In this document: positions 22,151-33,988 of the stretch, in pieces
Layout: each line of letters begins with the position of its first letter
Numbering within the stretch: position 1 is the first letter of the stretch
DNA from: Anthopleura xanthogrammica
Lineage: Eukaryota; Cnidaria; Anthozoa; Actiniaria; Actiniidae
Reading direction: 5' to 3'
DNA: 64,000 nucleotides
NCBI GenBank assembly: GCA_964019055.1
Contig: OZ025222.1
Coordinates: 2,805,746-2,869,745, forward strand
Translations under genes and position numbers: made by a program
The notes under the pieces: generated by a model
The model's database searches: none
Seen by the model: only the letters and a program-made list of their open reading frames with translations
What the model was told of the DNA's origin: nothing

Positions 22151-22651
22151 GGACATGCCGTTTGGTGATGATGATGCTGATGATAGTGATGATGATGGTG
22201 GTAGTTATATTGTAAGCAGTGCGTCGCTCCCAATGGAGCCTCAATATACATACCATCCTTTCGTGTACTGATCATAATTGTAAACCTATTCAATCATGTA
22301 AAATGCGTTATATAAAACACCCTTTGTCATACTCCCATTCATTATGGATAATAACAGTGTAAACCACCTTTTTAACTAAGAACTCATGCCATGATCTCAA
22401 ACACCGCTTTGAAATGATTATTTTATCAAAATCATTCCTTCATTCAAAATTAATATTTGTATTTATAAATTACGTTGATGAAACAGTTAACAGGAATTTT
22501 AGGCGTATTAAACTGAACTCCGACAGCTTAAGATATGATGAATAGTGTTCACTAGAACCCGACATAGCTTAACAAACCCTTTATATGTGATGTTTTATTC
22601 ATCTTAGGTTGAATTATTTAGTTTATGCTCAACCTTCAAATTTTATCGATA

Positions 22652-22812
22652 CCCTGAAGCTCTGGGCTGATCTAAGTCAGGGCATGGCTAGCTCACACAC
22701 TGAACCCTGAAACAAGCTCTGGTCTGATCTAAGTCAGGGCATGGCTAACTCACAGATTGAACCCTGAAATAAACTCTGGACTGATCTAAGTCAGGGCATG
22801 GCTAACTCACAA
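22652..22812 (-). repeat. 57-bp minisatellite, array C (about 3 copies)
   Basis: The unit of arrays A and B in reverse orientation (CTGATCTAAGTCAGGGCATG repeated). Intergenic. Confidence 0.9.
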
Positions 22813-25508
22813 AGGCTCAAGGTGGCTTGGGAAGATATCATTTTATTAATCTATTTTCTATTATTTATTCATTCCTATTTCATATTATTTTATTCATTAA
22901 ATTCTGTATTAACCCAGAATTGATACTCAAAAATTTCTTTTAACTTTAATTCTAGAGAATTTAACATTGAAATAAACTACGCCACAAAGAGCGGTAAGAA
23001 AGCGTGGTTTCATTTCGAAACATCTGGATTAAAAAACTTGTAGTTAAATTTCTCATAATTCAATATGAATCAAATTCTTTTGCACGATTTCGAGCAATGG
23101 AAGTTTACTGCTACTTTTTATACCAGGTTTCTTCTTTTTTCTCGATAATATCTGATGAAATTCGATGTTTACCAAGTCAGCAGAGAGATTAACCGAGAAT
23201 AGGAAACATGTTTACTCCCACGCGAAGTGACTGAAGCCAAAGTGAGTCATTATATTGATCGTCACTTTAAAAATTAATGATATTAATATAATCGATGGGT
23301 ATCTTTTGTCATAAATATTTGATGTCAAAAAGTTATTAAAATTACCAGCTCGCGCTGTTGATCACTGTAATACTGGTAAAGATATTTTAGTTGACCATAA
23401 AACTTTGACTCTCGAAATTTTATTTCGAATTTACTCACTCAAAATGACAAACTTTCCTTCAAGTTCAGTCGTGTAGTACCATTAAAGTGTACGATAAGGT
23501 ACTAAAAAAACGAATTTACAATGTAGTTAAAAAGAAAAAAATCATTCAAGCTTTAATACGTTTTTGAACTGAGTCAAAGAACGTGAAAACAACTCAAAAT
23601 ATAGTTCTAGCAAAAATGTTTTGCTCGCTAGAATGAAGAATATATAGTGCAATTTAAGCATAAAAAAATAAGTCTTTGCTTCACATATTGCCCAGTTTAG
23701 GGATTATCTTTTTCGTTTAATGATAATCTCACTGATAAGAGAAGCTAAATAAGACTTAGATGAGCGAATAATTCAAAAATAAGATGGGAATGTAGTCAAA
23801 ATGTTACTAGAAATTATAAGCGTTTGTTTTACTTCGTCAATTCAGTCTTTTCGTCTCGAGAAAAAGCTGAAACTGATGCTTTTTAATCTCGAGCTTCTGT
23901 GGTTCGTACTGAAAATACCAGAATTACGTCTTTGACAGGAGAATTTCCTTTTTTGTTTATCAGTCTACTTCTCAGTTAATAATCCTAGACAAATATAAAT
24001 AATAGATGAAAGTTCTATAGTCAGTATTCATGTAAAGAAGCTCGAGTTTTGTTCAAATAGTAATATGGCTTTTTAGTGCATACAAAAGTCTGTTTTTTAA
24101 TTATTTCTTTCATAAATCCGCTTCTTTCTTGAGCTTTGTCTGATTGACAGATTGTCAATCATTGAACAACCATCATGAAATACTGGTTAGCATTTGACAA
24201 TAAAGACTTCTCGTTAGCCGAACACGAAAATATTATTATTATTACTACTGTTTGAGTTCACGTTTTTTGTTCCTGTGTAAACGAGAGAATTCTATTTCCG
24301 AATTTAGTCTCAACATTTTCCACAACTATTACGTATACTTCCTTTTTTTTTACTTTATTGGATTATTCAAAACGACCTAATTTCGTCTCAAAAGACTCGG
24401 TTTATTTTGTAAGCTGTTGTTTCCTTTCTGAGTTACACATAATTCTTATGTTATTGAGTTAAGATGGAAAAAAACGAGGTTAAGTTTATCCAAAACGCGT
24501 GACGGCAACGATTATTCGTATGTACCACAAAGAGCAAATTTTTCTGACTCCAATTTTGCCTTTGAAATTATTTTCATGCGTTTAATCAAAGAAAATATTG
24601 ATCAATGCCAATTTATGTTAATTTTGTCATTTTTTGATCATTTAGAGCTTTAATTCATTATAGTGAATTCAATAACCGATAGAAATAAAATTAAATCCAA
24701 ATACTTTAGATCGAAAAAGGAGAAAAATTAGCGAGTAGGGTTTTTTGTTCAAGAAAAAACGGTAAAAAAAGCATAAATTTATAATACTCAAAGCTTCGGC
24801 TGTAAATTTGTTCTATTTTGGCGCGAACCAAGCACTCATTTGTACCAAATTTGGCGCGTAAAAGTGACAGAGTCCCACCGAACATTTTGTCTTCCTTTCA
24901 CGAAACCAAAATAGATAATCTTATATTGTTTTTAGACCTTTTTAAAACCAGTATCTGATTTGGAGAGTCTCGTAAAAGCGAAGATCTCTGTCTTTTTCGT
25001 CTTATCAAAAATTAGGTCTCGGAGTTCTAATGGTTAAAGTAAATGAAAAAAAATTATTTATGCGCGATCTCCACGTGGTGGAAGTCCCGGATGTGCCATT
25101 GTTCGGCAGCCTATTGGTAACCTGGTTTGAATGGTTGTTCAAACCCAATTCAAGATGTAAATTCTAAAATGACAGAGAGCTTGGAAAACAATGAAAGAGA
25201 ATTCATTCGAGCCCACCTGTCATTGGTATTTTCTTATTTTCATTCGGTGAAAGTTAAGAAATCTGGGAAGACTTCAAACCGACTATCCTTCTGTACTTCT
25301 GAGGAAATATTAGATGGTAGTTGAAGCTTTGGATTGTTCAATTGAACTAGCCTTTTTGGTGGTTATGTGTTATGAATTATTCCCAAAACAGTAGCGAGTT
25401 TCTAGGCCTATCGACTGATCATATTCGGTGAGTGAAGATCTACAACTACACAGTAATAGTGGATATTTTTGGCGAGTTTATCGTATCCAAGCCACTGCAA
25501 ATGCAACG
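22813..25508. other. intergenic region upstream of the first Shaker gene
   Basis: AT-rich, no supported exon. A CCACGTGG palindrome (E-box/bHLH type) lies at 25071-25078, about 430 bases before the channel start codon. I cannot place a promoter or TSS. Confidence 0.5.
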
Positions 25509-25512
25509 ATGA
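25501..25512 (+). promoter_or_regulatory. minimal upstream ORF overlapping the channel start
   Basis: An out-of-frame ATG (ATG CAA CGA TGA) encodes three residues and stops on the TGA that overlaps the main ATG at 25509. It could lower initiation or act by termination-reinitiation. Seen directly; the effect is inferred. Confidence 0.4.
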
Positions 25513-26975
25513 AATCCTGTGAGAATAACCATATTCACGAACTGAATCGAAGACTCGATAAGCTAGACGAAGAAAGTGGAGTTCACCAAGACGAGAGACG
25601 CTCTTTTGAGTCAACGAGTGAATTTTCAGATAGCTATAAGAAAGATAAACGTATAATTGTTAATGTTAGTGGTCTTCGATTCGAAACTTACGAAAACACT
25701 CTTCAGAGATTTCCTGAAACCCTACTTGGCTGTAAAGAAAAGCGAGAAGAATACTACGATAGTGCTACCAATGAGTACTTTTTCGATCGAAATAGGTCAA
25801 CCTTTGAAGCCATATTGTTTTTTTACCAATCCAAGGGAAAACTAGTAAGACCAAACGGAGTGCCATTCTTAATTTTCACTGAAGAACTCCGATTTTTCGA
25901 AATTGGGAGAGAATTTGTCCAACGACTCGAGGAAGAAGAAGGATATGGTCAAAAAGAAGTGCGAATTCTACCAAAAAATACAGTCCAGAGGAAAATATGG
26001 GAGCTTTTTGAGTACCCAGATAGCTCGTTTCCCGCTCGAATTCTAGCCACATTTTCCGTGTCTATTATATTATTGTCCATAGTTGTGTTTTGTATAGAAA
26101 CACTGCCTCAGTATCGCTGTGTGACCAACTCCGACAATGTTGGATGTGAGAAAAAGGCGGTGGTAACTGGTAATTCAACTACCACCGTTGGACCGAGACG
26201 CAGAGCCGAAAGGAGCATTGCTTGGTTTGTGATGGAGATTTTATGTATATCTTGGTTCACTTTTGAATATTTGGTTCGACTTCTCTCCTCACCTCACAAA
26301 CTAGTTTTTGCAAGGTCTTTCTTAAACGTGATCGACTTAGTGGCAATTCTACCTTACTACATAACCTTGCCAATGGAAAATACCAAAATTACGTCCCTGG
26401 CGGTGTTGAGGGTTATCCGACTCGTTCGAGTATTCCGTATTTTCAAGCTTTCCCGGCATTCCCGTGGACTCCAAGTTCTCGGCCAAACTCTCCGAGCAAG
26501 TTCAAGAGAACTTGGAATGCTGATCTTTTTCCTTGGCATCAGCGTAATTTTATTCGCCAGCGCAGTTTACTACGCCGAAGAAGAAGATCCAAGATCAAAA
26601 TTCAACAGCATTCCCGATGCCTTCTGGTGGGCGGTCGTTACCATGACAACAGTCGGCTACGGCGATATGTTTCCCGTCACGCTCTGGGGCAAAATCGTGG
26701 GCTCAATTTGTGCTATTTCGGGCGTCCTTACGATCGCCTTGCCCGTCCCGGTAATCGTTTCTAACTTTAACTACTTCTATAAACGCGAACAACTTGTAAG
26801 TTCGCTTGATTTGGCTGAGAATGGCCAGTCACCGTACGCTAGTTACTGCGAGCAAGATGATTCAGAAGGCGATGTGGTCAATGGGCCATTGGTTGCAAGT
26901 CCTTCAGGCCAAATACCATCACCCAGTAATCAAAATACTTACAATCTAGAAGTCAAAGTCGAGACTCCAGTATGA
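25509..26975 (+). CDS. Shaker/Kv1-type voltage-gated potassium channel, intron-free (488 aa)
   Basis: A plasma-membrane delayed-rectifier/A-type K+ channel subunit that tetramerises through its T1 domain. T1 spans about residues 48-133 ([15 protein letters not shown], then [18 protein letters not shown]). S1 is about 178-196, S2 237-258, S3 270-287. S4 (299-313) has arginine every third position (R301, R304, R307, R310, then K313). S5 is about 333-354. The pore filter TVGYGD is at 381-386, and S6 with the PVP kink at 412-414. N222-S-T in the S1-S2 loop is a possible glycosylation site. The C-terminus ETPV fits a class I PDZ ligand. I chose the ATG at 25509 (A at -3); the frame is open to about 25428 but with no earlier ATG. 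Intron-free Shaker genes are common in cnidarians. Subfamily assignment beyond Kv1/Shaker is not possible by eye. Confidence 0.97.
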   Translation: MKSCENNHIHELNRRLDKLDEESGVHQDERRSFESTSEFSDSYKKDKRIIVNVSGLRFETYENTLQRFPETLLGCKEKREEYYDSATNEYFFDRNRSTFEAILFFYQSKGKLVRPNGVPFLIFTEELRFFEIGREFVQRLEEEEGYGQKEVRILPKNTVQRKIWELFEYPDSSFPARILATFSVSIILLSIVVFCIETLPQYRCVTNSDNVGCEKKAVVTGNSTTTVGPRRRAERSIAWFVMEILCISWFTFEYLVRLLSSPHKLVFARSFLNVIDLVAILPYYITLPMENTKITSLAVLRVIRLVRVFRIFKLSRHSRGLQVLGQTLRASSRELGMLIFFLGISVILFASAVYYAEEEDPRSKFNSIPDAFWWAVVTMTTVGYGDMFPVTLWGKIVGSICAISGVLTIALPVPVIVSNFNYFYKREQLVSSLDLAENGQSPYASYCEQDDSEGDVVNGPLVASPSGQIPSPSNQNTYNLEVKVETPV

Positions 26976-28116
26976 ACGTCAGAAACGAAGTGAATTATGA
27001 CTGGCGGAAAAATTTAATTGATATCTACAATAAGACACCAGTAGAAATGACCACTGCTTTTCTGACGCGGAGAAAAGAGATAAACGATTGAAATGTCGTT
27101 GGAAAGATTTTTAAAGACATTGAAGTGTGCAACAAGGTGATTATCCGCACTACTCTGCGCCTGATAATAATATGTAGCAAATGACAAGTCGTTCAAGCTC
27201 TTGATGTATTTTGACAAGTGGATATTGGACCTTAAAGTCACCTTTAAAAAAACCCAAAGCACTTCGCTTAGAGTATATGATATATGAACCCATTAATAGT
27301 CGGTCGGCAGAATTTCAAATAAATGCTGTTTTCAAGCTTATATACACTAACGAGCTAGCACAAAATTGGTCTTTTAATCGACATATATACTGATATACAC
27401 AAGAATATTTGGAAGGAATAGTAACAAGATTACAGAACATCTGTCTTCCTATGATAGCACACTGAAGGAACTTTTGAATATTACTCCACGGTACGTCCAC
27501 TTGGACACAGATTCGACTCTCCTTTCCTGGCCGGAATTTTTACGAATGCATGGCTGTTCTAAGCCGGCGACTTTTAAATTCGTTCTAACAAAACAATATC
27601 GATATCGGTGAAATAGAATATGGAATTTTTTGGATTTAATTCAATTCTGAAGAGGTTTAGAACTAGATGGTATTGAATGGTATATGGGTAGAAATGGGCA
27701 ACGATTTTCATCATTTTTATGCGAAAATCCTAAGAATTTGAATCACAAGATCAAGGATCTTTTTTTTGGTGGGAAGACGTAGTGAACTGGTCTGATTTTC
27801 ATGACAATTCAATCAGAGCCGATTTATGAAATTAACATTGGGGAAATTTACAAAATTAGGAATGATATGTATTTATTAGGATTTCTCGGGATGAACGGAT
27901 GTTTTAGATATAAGCCAATAAGAGCAGTTTGACTCAACCTGCAGTCGGCTATGACTCATCGTATGTCTGCAAAGCCAGGTGCTGATTTGGAGTACATGTA
28001 CTCAGACCCCTCTCGGTCAGTTTTGACAGCTGCATGATGAACGGCCTGGGAGACTGGGCAAATTTAGTTTCGTGATATTCAAAATGGCGTGTATATTTCG
28101 ATTAGTCGAGAAAACC
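26976..28116. other. spacer after the first Shaker gene, no gene seen
   Basis: Likely 3' UTR then intergenic DNA. An AATAAA lies at 27318-27323, about 340 bases past the stop, and could serve as polyadenylation signal. Confidence 0.45.
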
Positions 28117-28287
28117 AATAGACCATTTTCGAGAAGCGCGAGCGCTTTCAGAAATATCGCAGGCGCAGACATGAAAAGAGGCATTTTCGGGCAAGATCAC
28201 GCAAGACTCTGCCCGAAAATGCCTCGAGATCATGTACGCGCCTGCGATATTTTTTAAAGCGCTCGCGCATCTCGAAAATGGTCTATT
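28117..28287. repeat. foldback element, CpG-rich
   Basis: AATAGACCATTTTCGAGA and GCGCGAGCGCTTT pair with AAAGCGCTCGCGC and TCTCGAAAATGGTCTATT. The centre is a second hairpin (AGGCATTTTCGGGCA with TGCCCGAAAATGCCT). Confidence 0.92.
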
Positions 28288-28448
28288 ACATTGATGGCAC
28301 CCATTGACGTCAAAACGTTTGACCAATCATTGTACGACACCCATTTTTACTTGACTCTTAGCTACAAAATTCGATTAGCATTTCCGTTACCCAAGCCCAG
28401 GTCGTTCCTCAGCGGTCGTATTTAACCTATAGGGGACTGGGTCAGAAA

Positions 28449-28555
28449 ATAGCCCACTTTCGATATTCAGGTTGAGTAATCACGCACAAAGCAATTCAAG
28501 ATGAGGCTCCGGGGAAACAATTAAATAATCCTAATATATATCGAAAGTGGGCTAT
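28449..28555. repeat. foldback element (CCCACTTTCG family)
   Basis: ATAGCCCACTTTCGATAT pairs with ATATCGAAAGTGGGCTAT. A longer relative is at 57862-58193. Confidence 0.85.
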
Positions 28556-28654
28556 AGACCCCTTGCAGCACTTCGGAATGCAGCTCAGGAAATCGAAATT
28601 CTTTTCTTTTGACCTCCAAATTGAGCTGCATTGACGTCACGTGCAAGGGGTCCA
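28553..28654. repeat. CRE/E-box foldback family, copy 1
   Basis: Starts TATAGACCCCTTGCAGCAC, contains GGAATGCAGCTCA, and ends TGACGTCACGTGCAAGGGGT. It directly abuts the preceding element and shares its TATAG boundary. Confidence 0.85.
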
Positions 28655-28964
28655 TTAGGTGTTTTTAATTATAACTGTAAATCACGTGACCCGAGACACG
28701 TGACCTTATATGGGTGCAGAACTTTTTATACTGACGAATCGACTTGCATTTTACTGCTTGAATATCTGGATGCGTTAATAGTTTAGCAAATTTGAACATT
28801 TTACGGAGGAATTTTACGAACAATATTTACACAAAAAAGGTAAACTTATATTACACAGGAATGTAAGAATTTGGTGTATTATTTATTTGTTTTGATTTAT
28901 TGCCAACACTTGATACTCCATGTACTTAATCGTAACATAATTCAAAGGAATTTTAAGAAATGCT

Positions 28965-29505
28965 AACCGTTGCTAGGCGACCACTTCGTTTTCTGTGTTG
29001 CTAGGTGCAACACTCAAGTTTATCGTTGCTAAGTAACAAATCTGGGTATTAATTTTTTTTGATTCTAACATAATTTTCTTATTCAAAAATATTTCAAAGA
29101 AATCTAAGCTAGTTTCATAAGGTCAATGCTGCCTTTCTAAATTCAAGATCAGTTGCTAAGTATTAAATCTTCTTAGCAACAGTATTCATGGTAACCATAA
29201 AGTTGGTGTTATTGCTAGGCTTCTAATTTTCTCATTATTTTATATTTTAACCACTTAGTTTGTTTTCAGTGTTGCCAGGTGACGCACTCAAAGTTTATTG
29301 TTGCTAAGTAACGAATCTGGGTATTGATAATTTTTTATTTATCGCTTAACACTTGATACTTCATGTCTTTTTTTGAGACTTTTTAGAGAAATTTAAGCTA
29401 TTATAATAATTCTAAATTCAAAATCAGTTGCTAAGTGTTTCATCGTCTTAGCAACGGAATCCATGGTAACCATAAAGGTGTTGTTGTTGCTAGGCAATTA
29501 ACTGC
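28965..29505 (+). repeat. tandem duplication rich in X-box-like motifs
   Basis: Two diverged direct copies (about 28975-29230 and 29265-29500) share GTTGCTAAGTAAC, AATCTGGGTATT, TCAGTTGCTAAGT, CTTAGCAAC and CATGGTAACCATAAAG in the same order. Many of these words resemble RFX X-box half-sites (GTTGCY/RGYAAC). No ORF crosses the region. Confidence 0.75.
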
Positions 29506-30009
29506 ATGAGTTTTAATTTTATCTTTATTTGATATATTTTTAATTTATTAATCCATTAATCCAACATGTTTTAGTTTTCAAGTTTTTCACAGTCTAATTA
29601 AAGCCATTTATTGCTGATTTGGTTTTTGATATTTAAGTTTTATTTATCCTACATTTTGCTACTTTGATATAGCAATGCAATCTAAAGTGTTGCTATAGGC
29701 GTCGACTTATTGTCCAATCAAATTTCTTCTCATTTTGAGGTTGTGAAAACCACAGGGAACCCAATTTAAAAGGAAGTAAAGTTAAAGGAAATGAAACGAA
29801 CTCTTCTTCATATCGCATTTTTGGAGGGGGGACTGCTAATCTATAATTATAAGTTTTGGATACAAAAAAATTATGAGAAAAACTGCAGCAAATATTTTGC
29901 TTACCAAATAAAAGCAAATTCGTTCTCCAGAAAATTATGGAAGCAAAGTAGAGTGAAAAAAATGACACTCAAGAAAATAATAGAAAAAAGATCTACTAAT
30001 CGCTATTAG

Positions 30010-30117
30010 TCCACTAACTAAGTCATCCTCGAGAACCCAGGGGTAAAATCCTGTTGCTCATTTCTCGCTGCGAGAAGAAATATATACCCCTGGGTTCCCG
30101 AGGATGGGGTTAACTAA
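30010..30117. repeat. foldback element
   Basis: TCATCCTCGAGAACCCAGGG pairs with CCCTGGGTTCCCGAGGATG; the loop contains TTCTCGCTGCGAGAA. Confidence 0.87.
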
Positions 30118-30469
30118 AACGTCAAAGGTCTTAAAAAGGTTTCTATACTTGCATGCTCACTGTTCGTCTCGCTTCGATGCAAAGGCACGGCTACCTTTCA
30201 AGATGGCGCAGTGAACTGTGGAGCGCACTTTTTGACTCTATAGTAAGCTTTACTTTTCTCTAAGTTGGGTTACCTGTGGTCACAATATGCTTGCAGGACG
30301 TATAATTAATAAATTTGTTAAATTTAAAAAATAAATTATCAAGTCGTGTAGCTGCTATGCAATTGTTGTTTTTTTGAGTTGTTGATTTTTTTACACAAAT
30401 AATTATAAAATCGCAAAAGCTTTTACAGCGAGACGCGCAAAAGTAGGTTCACATTTAATGTCGTCGCAT

Positions 30470-30595
30470 ACTTCTATGCACGGGATTTTGTACTTTAAAC
30501 CGATACATTTGATGCAAGCTGTCTGGTTTTACCAAATAAGGTGTGTAAAAACTCGTTTGTCAGCAAAAAGCCCGTGCATAGAAATATGCAAATAT
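30470..30595. repeat. weak foldback
   Basis: ACTTCTATGCACGGGAT pairs with GCCCGTGCATAGAAAT; the rest of the arms pair poorly. Confidence 0.5.
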
Positions 30596-31151
30596 ATTCA
30601 AAAGTGATCATACCTTTGCTCGTCGTGCTGTAAATCGTCTGCAAACATGGCTGGTCAGCGGTTCTTCGTTGCGCAGACCTCGTTTCATTTGCTTGTGTAT
30701 TATTTCTTTATCTACAATTAACATTTCAAAAAAACTAAATTTAAATTTTTTAATCTTAAAAGCCACGAATATTGTTGATTCGTATCAGTTGTTTGCTAGC
30801 TTAATAAATCCAGTCGTAAACTCCTTAAAGACCCTTTTTCGTATATATATATATAGGTCAAAAGTTTTAGTTTAAAAAAGGTGCGTCATTACGAATATAG
30901 GTGCGCGCCTAAACCGACCAACCAGCCAGCCATCAAGACAACCAGCCTACCTCGGCAATCGACCGACCGACCACAAACCGAACAATCAAAAACATAAGCT
31001 CATCGAGACCCAGAAACCTTAGCTCACAAGATAAAACCCATACTTTTTACCTTTTCAAACTTTTTTTCATTTCGACCGACTGCGACCGACCAATATAGTA
31101 AAAGAACGAACACTAACTCACTGGAACGAACCAACACCAGAAACCATAAGA

Positions 31152-31275
31152 CTAAGGTCAAATGTCGAACCTCACATATGAGCCGAACCTAATGACATCA
31201 AAGAAGACTGCCCTATTATTATACATTGTTTTCAGCGCGTGCACGGCTCATGTAAAGTTCAACCTTTGACCTTAG
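31152..31275. repeat. foldback element
   Basis: CTAAGGTCAAATGTCGAACC and CATATGAGCCG pair with CGGCTCATGTAAAG and TTCAACCTTTGACCTTAG. Confidence 0.8.
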
Positions 31276-31706
31276 CCTAACTCACAAAACAAAACCAAAA
31301 ATTTCTACCTTTTCAAACTTTATTTCATTTCATAGTCTTTGAACATTGAAATATTATTTTCATTATTATTAGTATCATTAATTAATATTATGGTTAGCAA
31401 GAGTGAAGAATTTCAAAAATGATCATAAGAAAAAACATGGGAATTTGTAGATATTGGACTAATTTAACAATGAACGCGAAGTGGAAAGTAAAATATATAT
31501 TAAAGTTTATTATTATTATGTTAAAAACGTTTAATCGTAAGAAAGAAAATGAATCCAGTGTCGTTAATTAATACTTGATAATTATTAATATGTTAATATC
31601 ATTATTATTATTACTATTATTATCATTATTGGTTGAGCAAATTCGTCACAAAAAGGAAGTGTGGTTTCAAACTTCGACAGAATTCTCTGTCAAACGCTGC
31701 TAGGTA

Positions 31707-31920
31707 GAATGACGTCATTTAAGGCATATTATGACGTCACAAGCTCTTTATAAGTGTTGTTTGACAACATCGTATGTCGTGTTATGAAGTCACAAACTAA
31801 TGTGTAGTATAGTGTGACGTCATTCTTATGCGTATATAATGACGACACACTGAACAGTAGTGCCACGTCATTATGAAGCGAATGACGTCTTACGCTAATT
31901 AGTATTATGACATCATTATA
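31707..31920. promoter_or_regulatory. cluster of CRE-like sites
   Basis: TGACGTCA or one-off variants occur about seven times in 210 bases: ATGACGTCAT (about 31709), ATGACGTCAC, GTGACGTCAT, ATGACGACA, CACGTCATT, AATGACGTCT and ATGACATCAT. They may be an enhancer or a decayed tandem repeat; no gene on either side within 1 kb is firm. Confidence 0.45.
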
Positions 31921-31957
31921 ATGCAGATGGTGACATACTGTGAGCTATGTAAGTAGG

Positions 31958-32091
31958 TATAGACTCCTTGCACGTGACGTCAAAGCACCTCAATTCGGAG
32001 GACGAAGCAAAAGAATTTCAATCTCCTGAGATTTGAAACTTATTGTTTTGTCCTCCAAATTGAGCTGCATTCCGACGTGCTGCGAGGTAGT
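31958..32091. repeat. CRE/E-box foldback family, copy 2
   Basis: Starts TATAGACTCCTTGCACGTGA with TGACGTCA next, then CTCAATTCGGAGGAC; right arm GTCCTCCAAATTGAGCTGCA. Orientation is reversed relative to copy 1. Confidence 0.85.
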
Positions 32092-32546
32092 TAGTTTCTA
32101 GTTGGATGTCCAAGCTAATATTAGAGTAATCTCTATAGGAAGCAGAGCCAGGATTCATAATCATTTTCAAAATGGCGGCAGACAGAATTCCATGTGACGT
32201 CATCCCCGCCATGTTGGAATCTCTCTAAATAGAAAAATTTAATATTCGTTAAATAAGGCGGGCTAATTTGAATAGTTTTAGATTTATGCTGATTAAGTAC
32301 TACTAGAATTCGTGATGTAACCCCGAAAATTCTAAATTCACATTTCTGTTTCATAAAAATTCCCTTTTCTAGACCGAAATTGTAACTTTGATCATGAATA
32401 GTCATAGTTAGAATGTTGGTTAGAATAGTTAGAATGTCTCAGTCGCTGTCAGCATATCATAGTCTTTGTGGAAATTTTAAGATGAAGAAAATTTAAGGAA
32501 AATTGAGTTTTCTAACCACAAATGCCCAAGTAAAAAACGTTACTAA

Positions 32547-32773
32547 GTGATTAAGAAACTCTACGCGCATGCGTTTGGGGAAAGGCCGCTGATCAATCAA
32601 AGACGAGCCAGTCGTCTTTACCCATCGCAGTTTATTTTTAGAAAACAAGAGGAAGAAAATTGTAATAAAGATAAGAATGATATTAAACGAGTGAAAATGG
32701 ATTCAGCAAAATTTTCAAATGCCGAACTTGTGAGCAATTTCAAATCGTGAGAGACTGGGAACCAGTCTAGACG
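32547..32773 (+). other. possible untranslated first exon
   Basis: A CGCGCATGCG word (NRF-1 type core promoter motif) at about 32562 is followed by open sequence and then a strong donor, ACG then GTAAGTA, at 32773/32774. The only ORF using an ATG near the donor is a 17-residue peptide. I cannot find a matching acceptor exon, so this is only a hint of a transcription unit. Confidence 0.2.
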
Positions 32774-33914
32774 GTAAGTACTTCATGTACGTTACAGGAA
32801 TTGTTCTTTGTTGAACATTTCATTCATTCCTAAAAAAAATTGGGGGAAACGATGCCCAGTACCTCACGGTTGGAAATTAAGAATAGTGACTTGTTTCTAA
32901 GACCGTTTATCAAAGCCCAACCCGACCGAAGATCTCTTTGCAAGGACCTTTGTCCACTTTTGGTACTATCCGGATTCGATTCCTGTTCAACTGGTTTCTG
33001 ATTCCAATTCCTGTCAAGAGACCATAAGGGATAGACGTCCCGGAAGTCCCGTTCACAACTACTTCCGGTTCATTTTACTTCCGGCGAAAGATTTTCAGCA
33101 TTGATATTAAAAGCTGAATATCATGTCGTAAATATCAATTAGAATACGATGGGAACGGGAACTCATCGACACTGCCCCTGCCCCACTCACCCCTAACCCA
33201 AAGAGTTCTTGGTTGGTTGGCGGAAACCAGAAGGACCGCGGGCTCATCTGCAAAAATGTGACACTTTCATAGAATAAGTTTCTAAAAGACGAGTTTGTTT
33301 GTTGTCTTTGAAAGATGGAGTCTTCTATTTCCTTTCTGGCCCAAGATATTCGGTCTTAGAAAATCATCATTTAGGAATAGAGAAAGAACTACAAAATGAA
33401 ATTTCTATATCAGATAAAATAGCACAAAAAGGTGCGATTGGAATAAAAAACGAATATACACAAATATATTGAAATTGGAATTGTTGTTTGTCACGCACGT
33501 GGACGTGTTTGTCACGCTACGTGTCACGCGACCTAAATTTTGCTTGAAATTGTGTATTTTGTATTTCAGCATATTGTTGTGTCATCTTTACAATTTTGCC
33601 ACATTGGAAATAGTTTTTTCGGGATGGTTTTCTTGAAATTTTCCAACTAATATTTAATACAAATACCGAAGTCATATTTATAAATTCTGAATTGTTTGGA
33701 TTCCGAGACACTTCTTATATAATTTATCTTCCAATGAATTAAAAATTCCTTTAAATCCTCCTACCATTCGGCGACCATTTTCTCCTTGGTTAGTACCAGC
33801 TTTTTGGAGGTAATTTTGAGTCTTTCATCAAGGAAAATTATAACATTTGCTGCTAAGTTGATTGGCATCTTGGAAGCTATTGAAGTGTTCTTGTGTACGC
33901 GCCTGCGACCGAAA

Positions 33915-33988
33915 ATGGCGCGCTTTCAGTCGGTAAATCATCGTTCGTCCCAAGAATGGAAATTCTTTGGATATCTCTTGGATGAGTA
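33915..33988 (+). CDS. possible first coding exon of an unknown gene
   Basis: GAAAATGGCGCGC gives a YY1-like start. The following 24 codons look protein-like (SQEWKFFGYLLDE) and end at a good donor, GAGTA then GTAAGT. ETS-like CGGAAGT/ACTTCCGG words lie 830-890 bases upstream (33036-33086). The next plausible acceptor (34152) would create a TAG stop at the junction, so a continuation is not established. This could be chance. Confidence 0.25.

Noticed and set aside
22953..23043. Acceptor-like TCTAG followed by an open stretch (INYATKSGKKAWFHFETSG)
   Set aside because: Looks protein-like, but there is no upstream exon or family match that I can support.
28981..29500. Ancient coding exon pair
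   Set aside because: The duplicated blocks have stops in all frames and indels that are not multiples of three.
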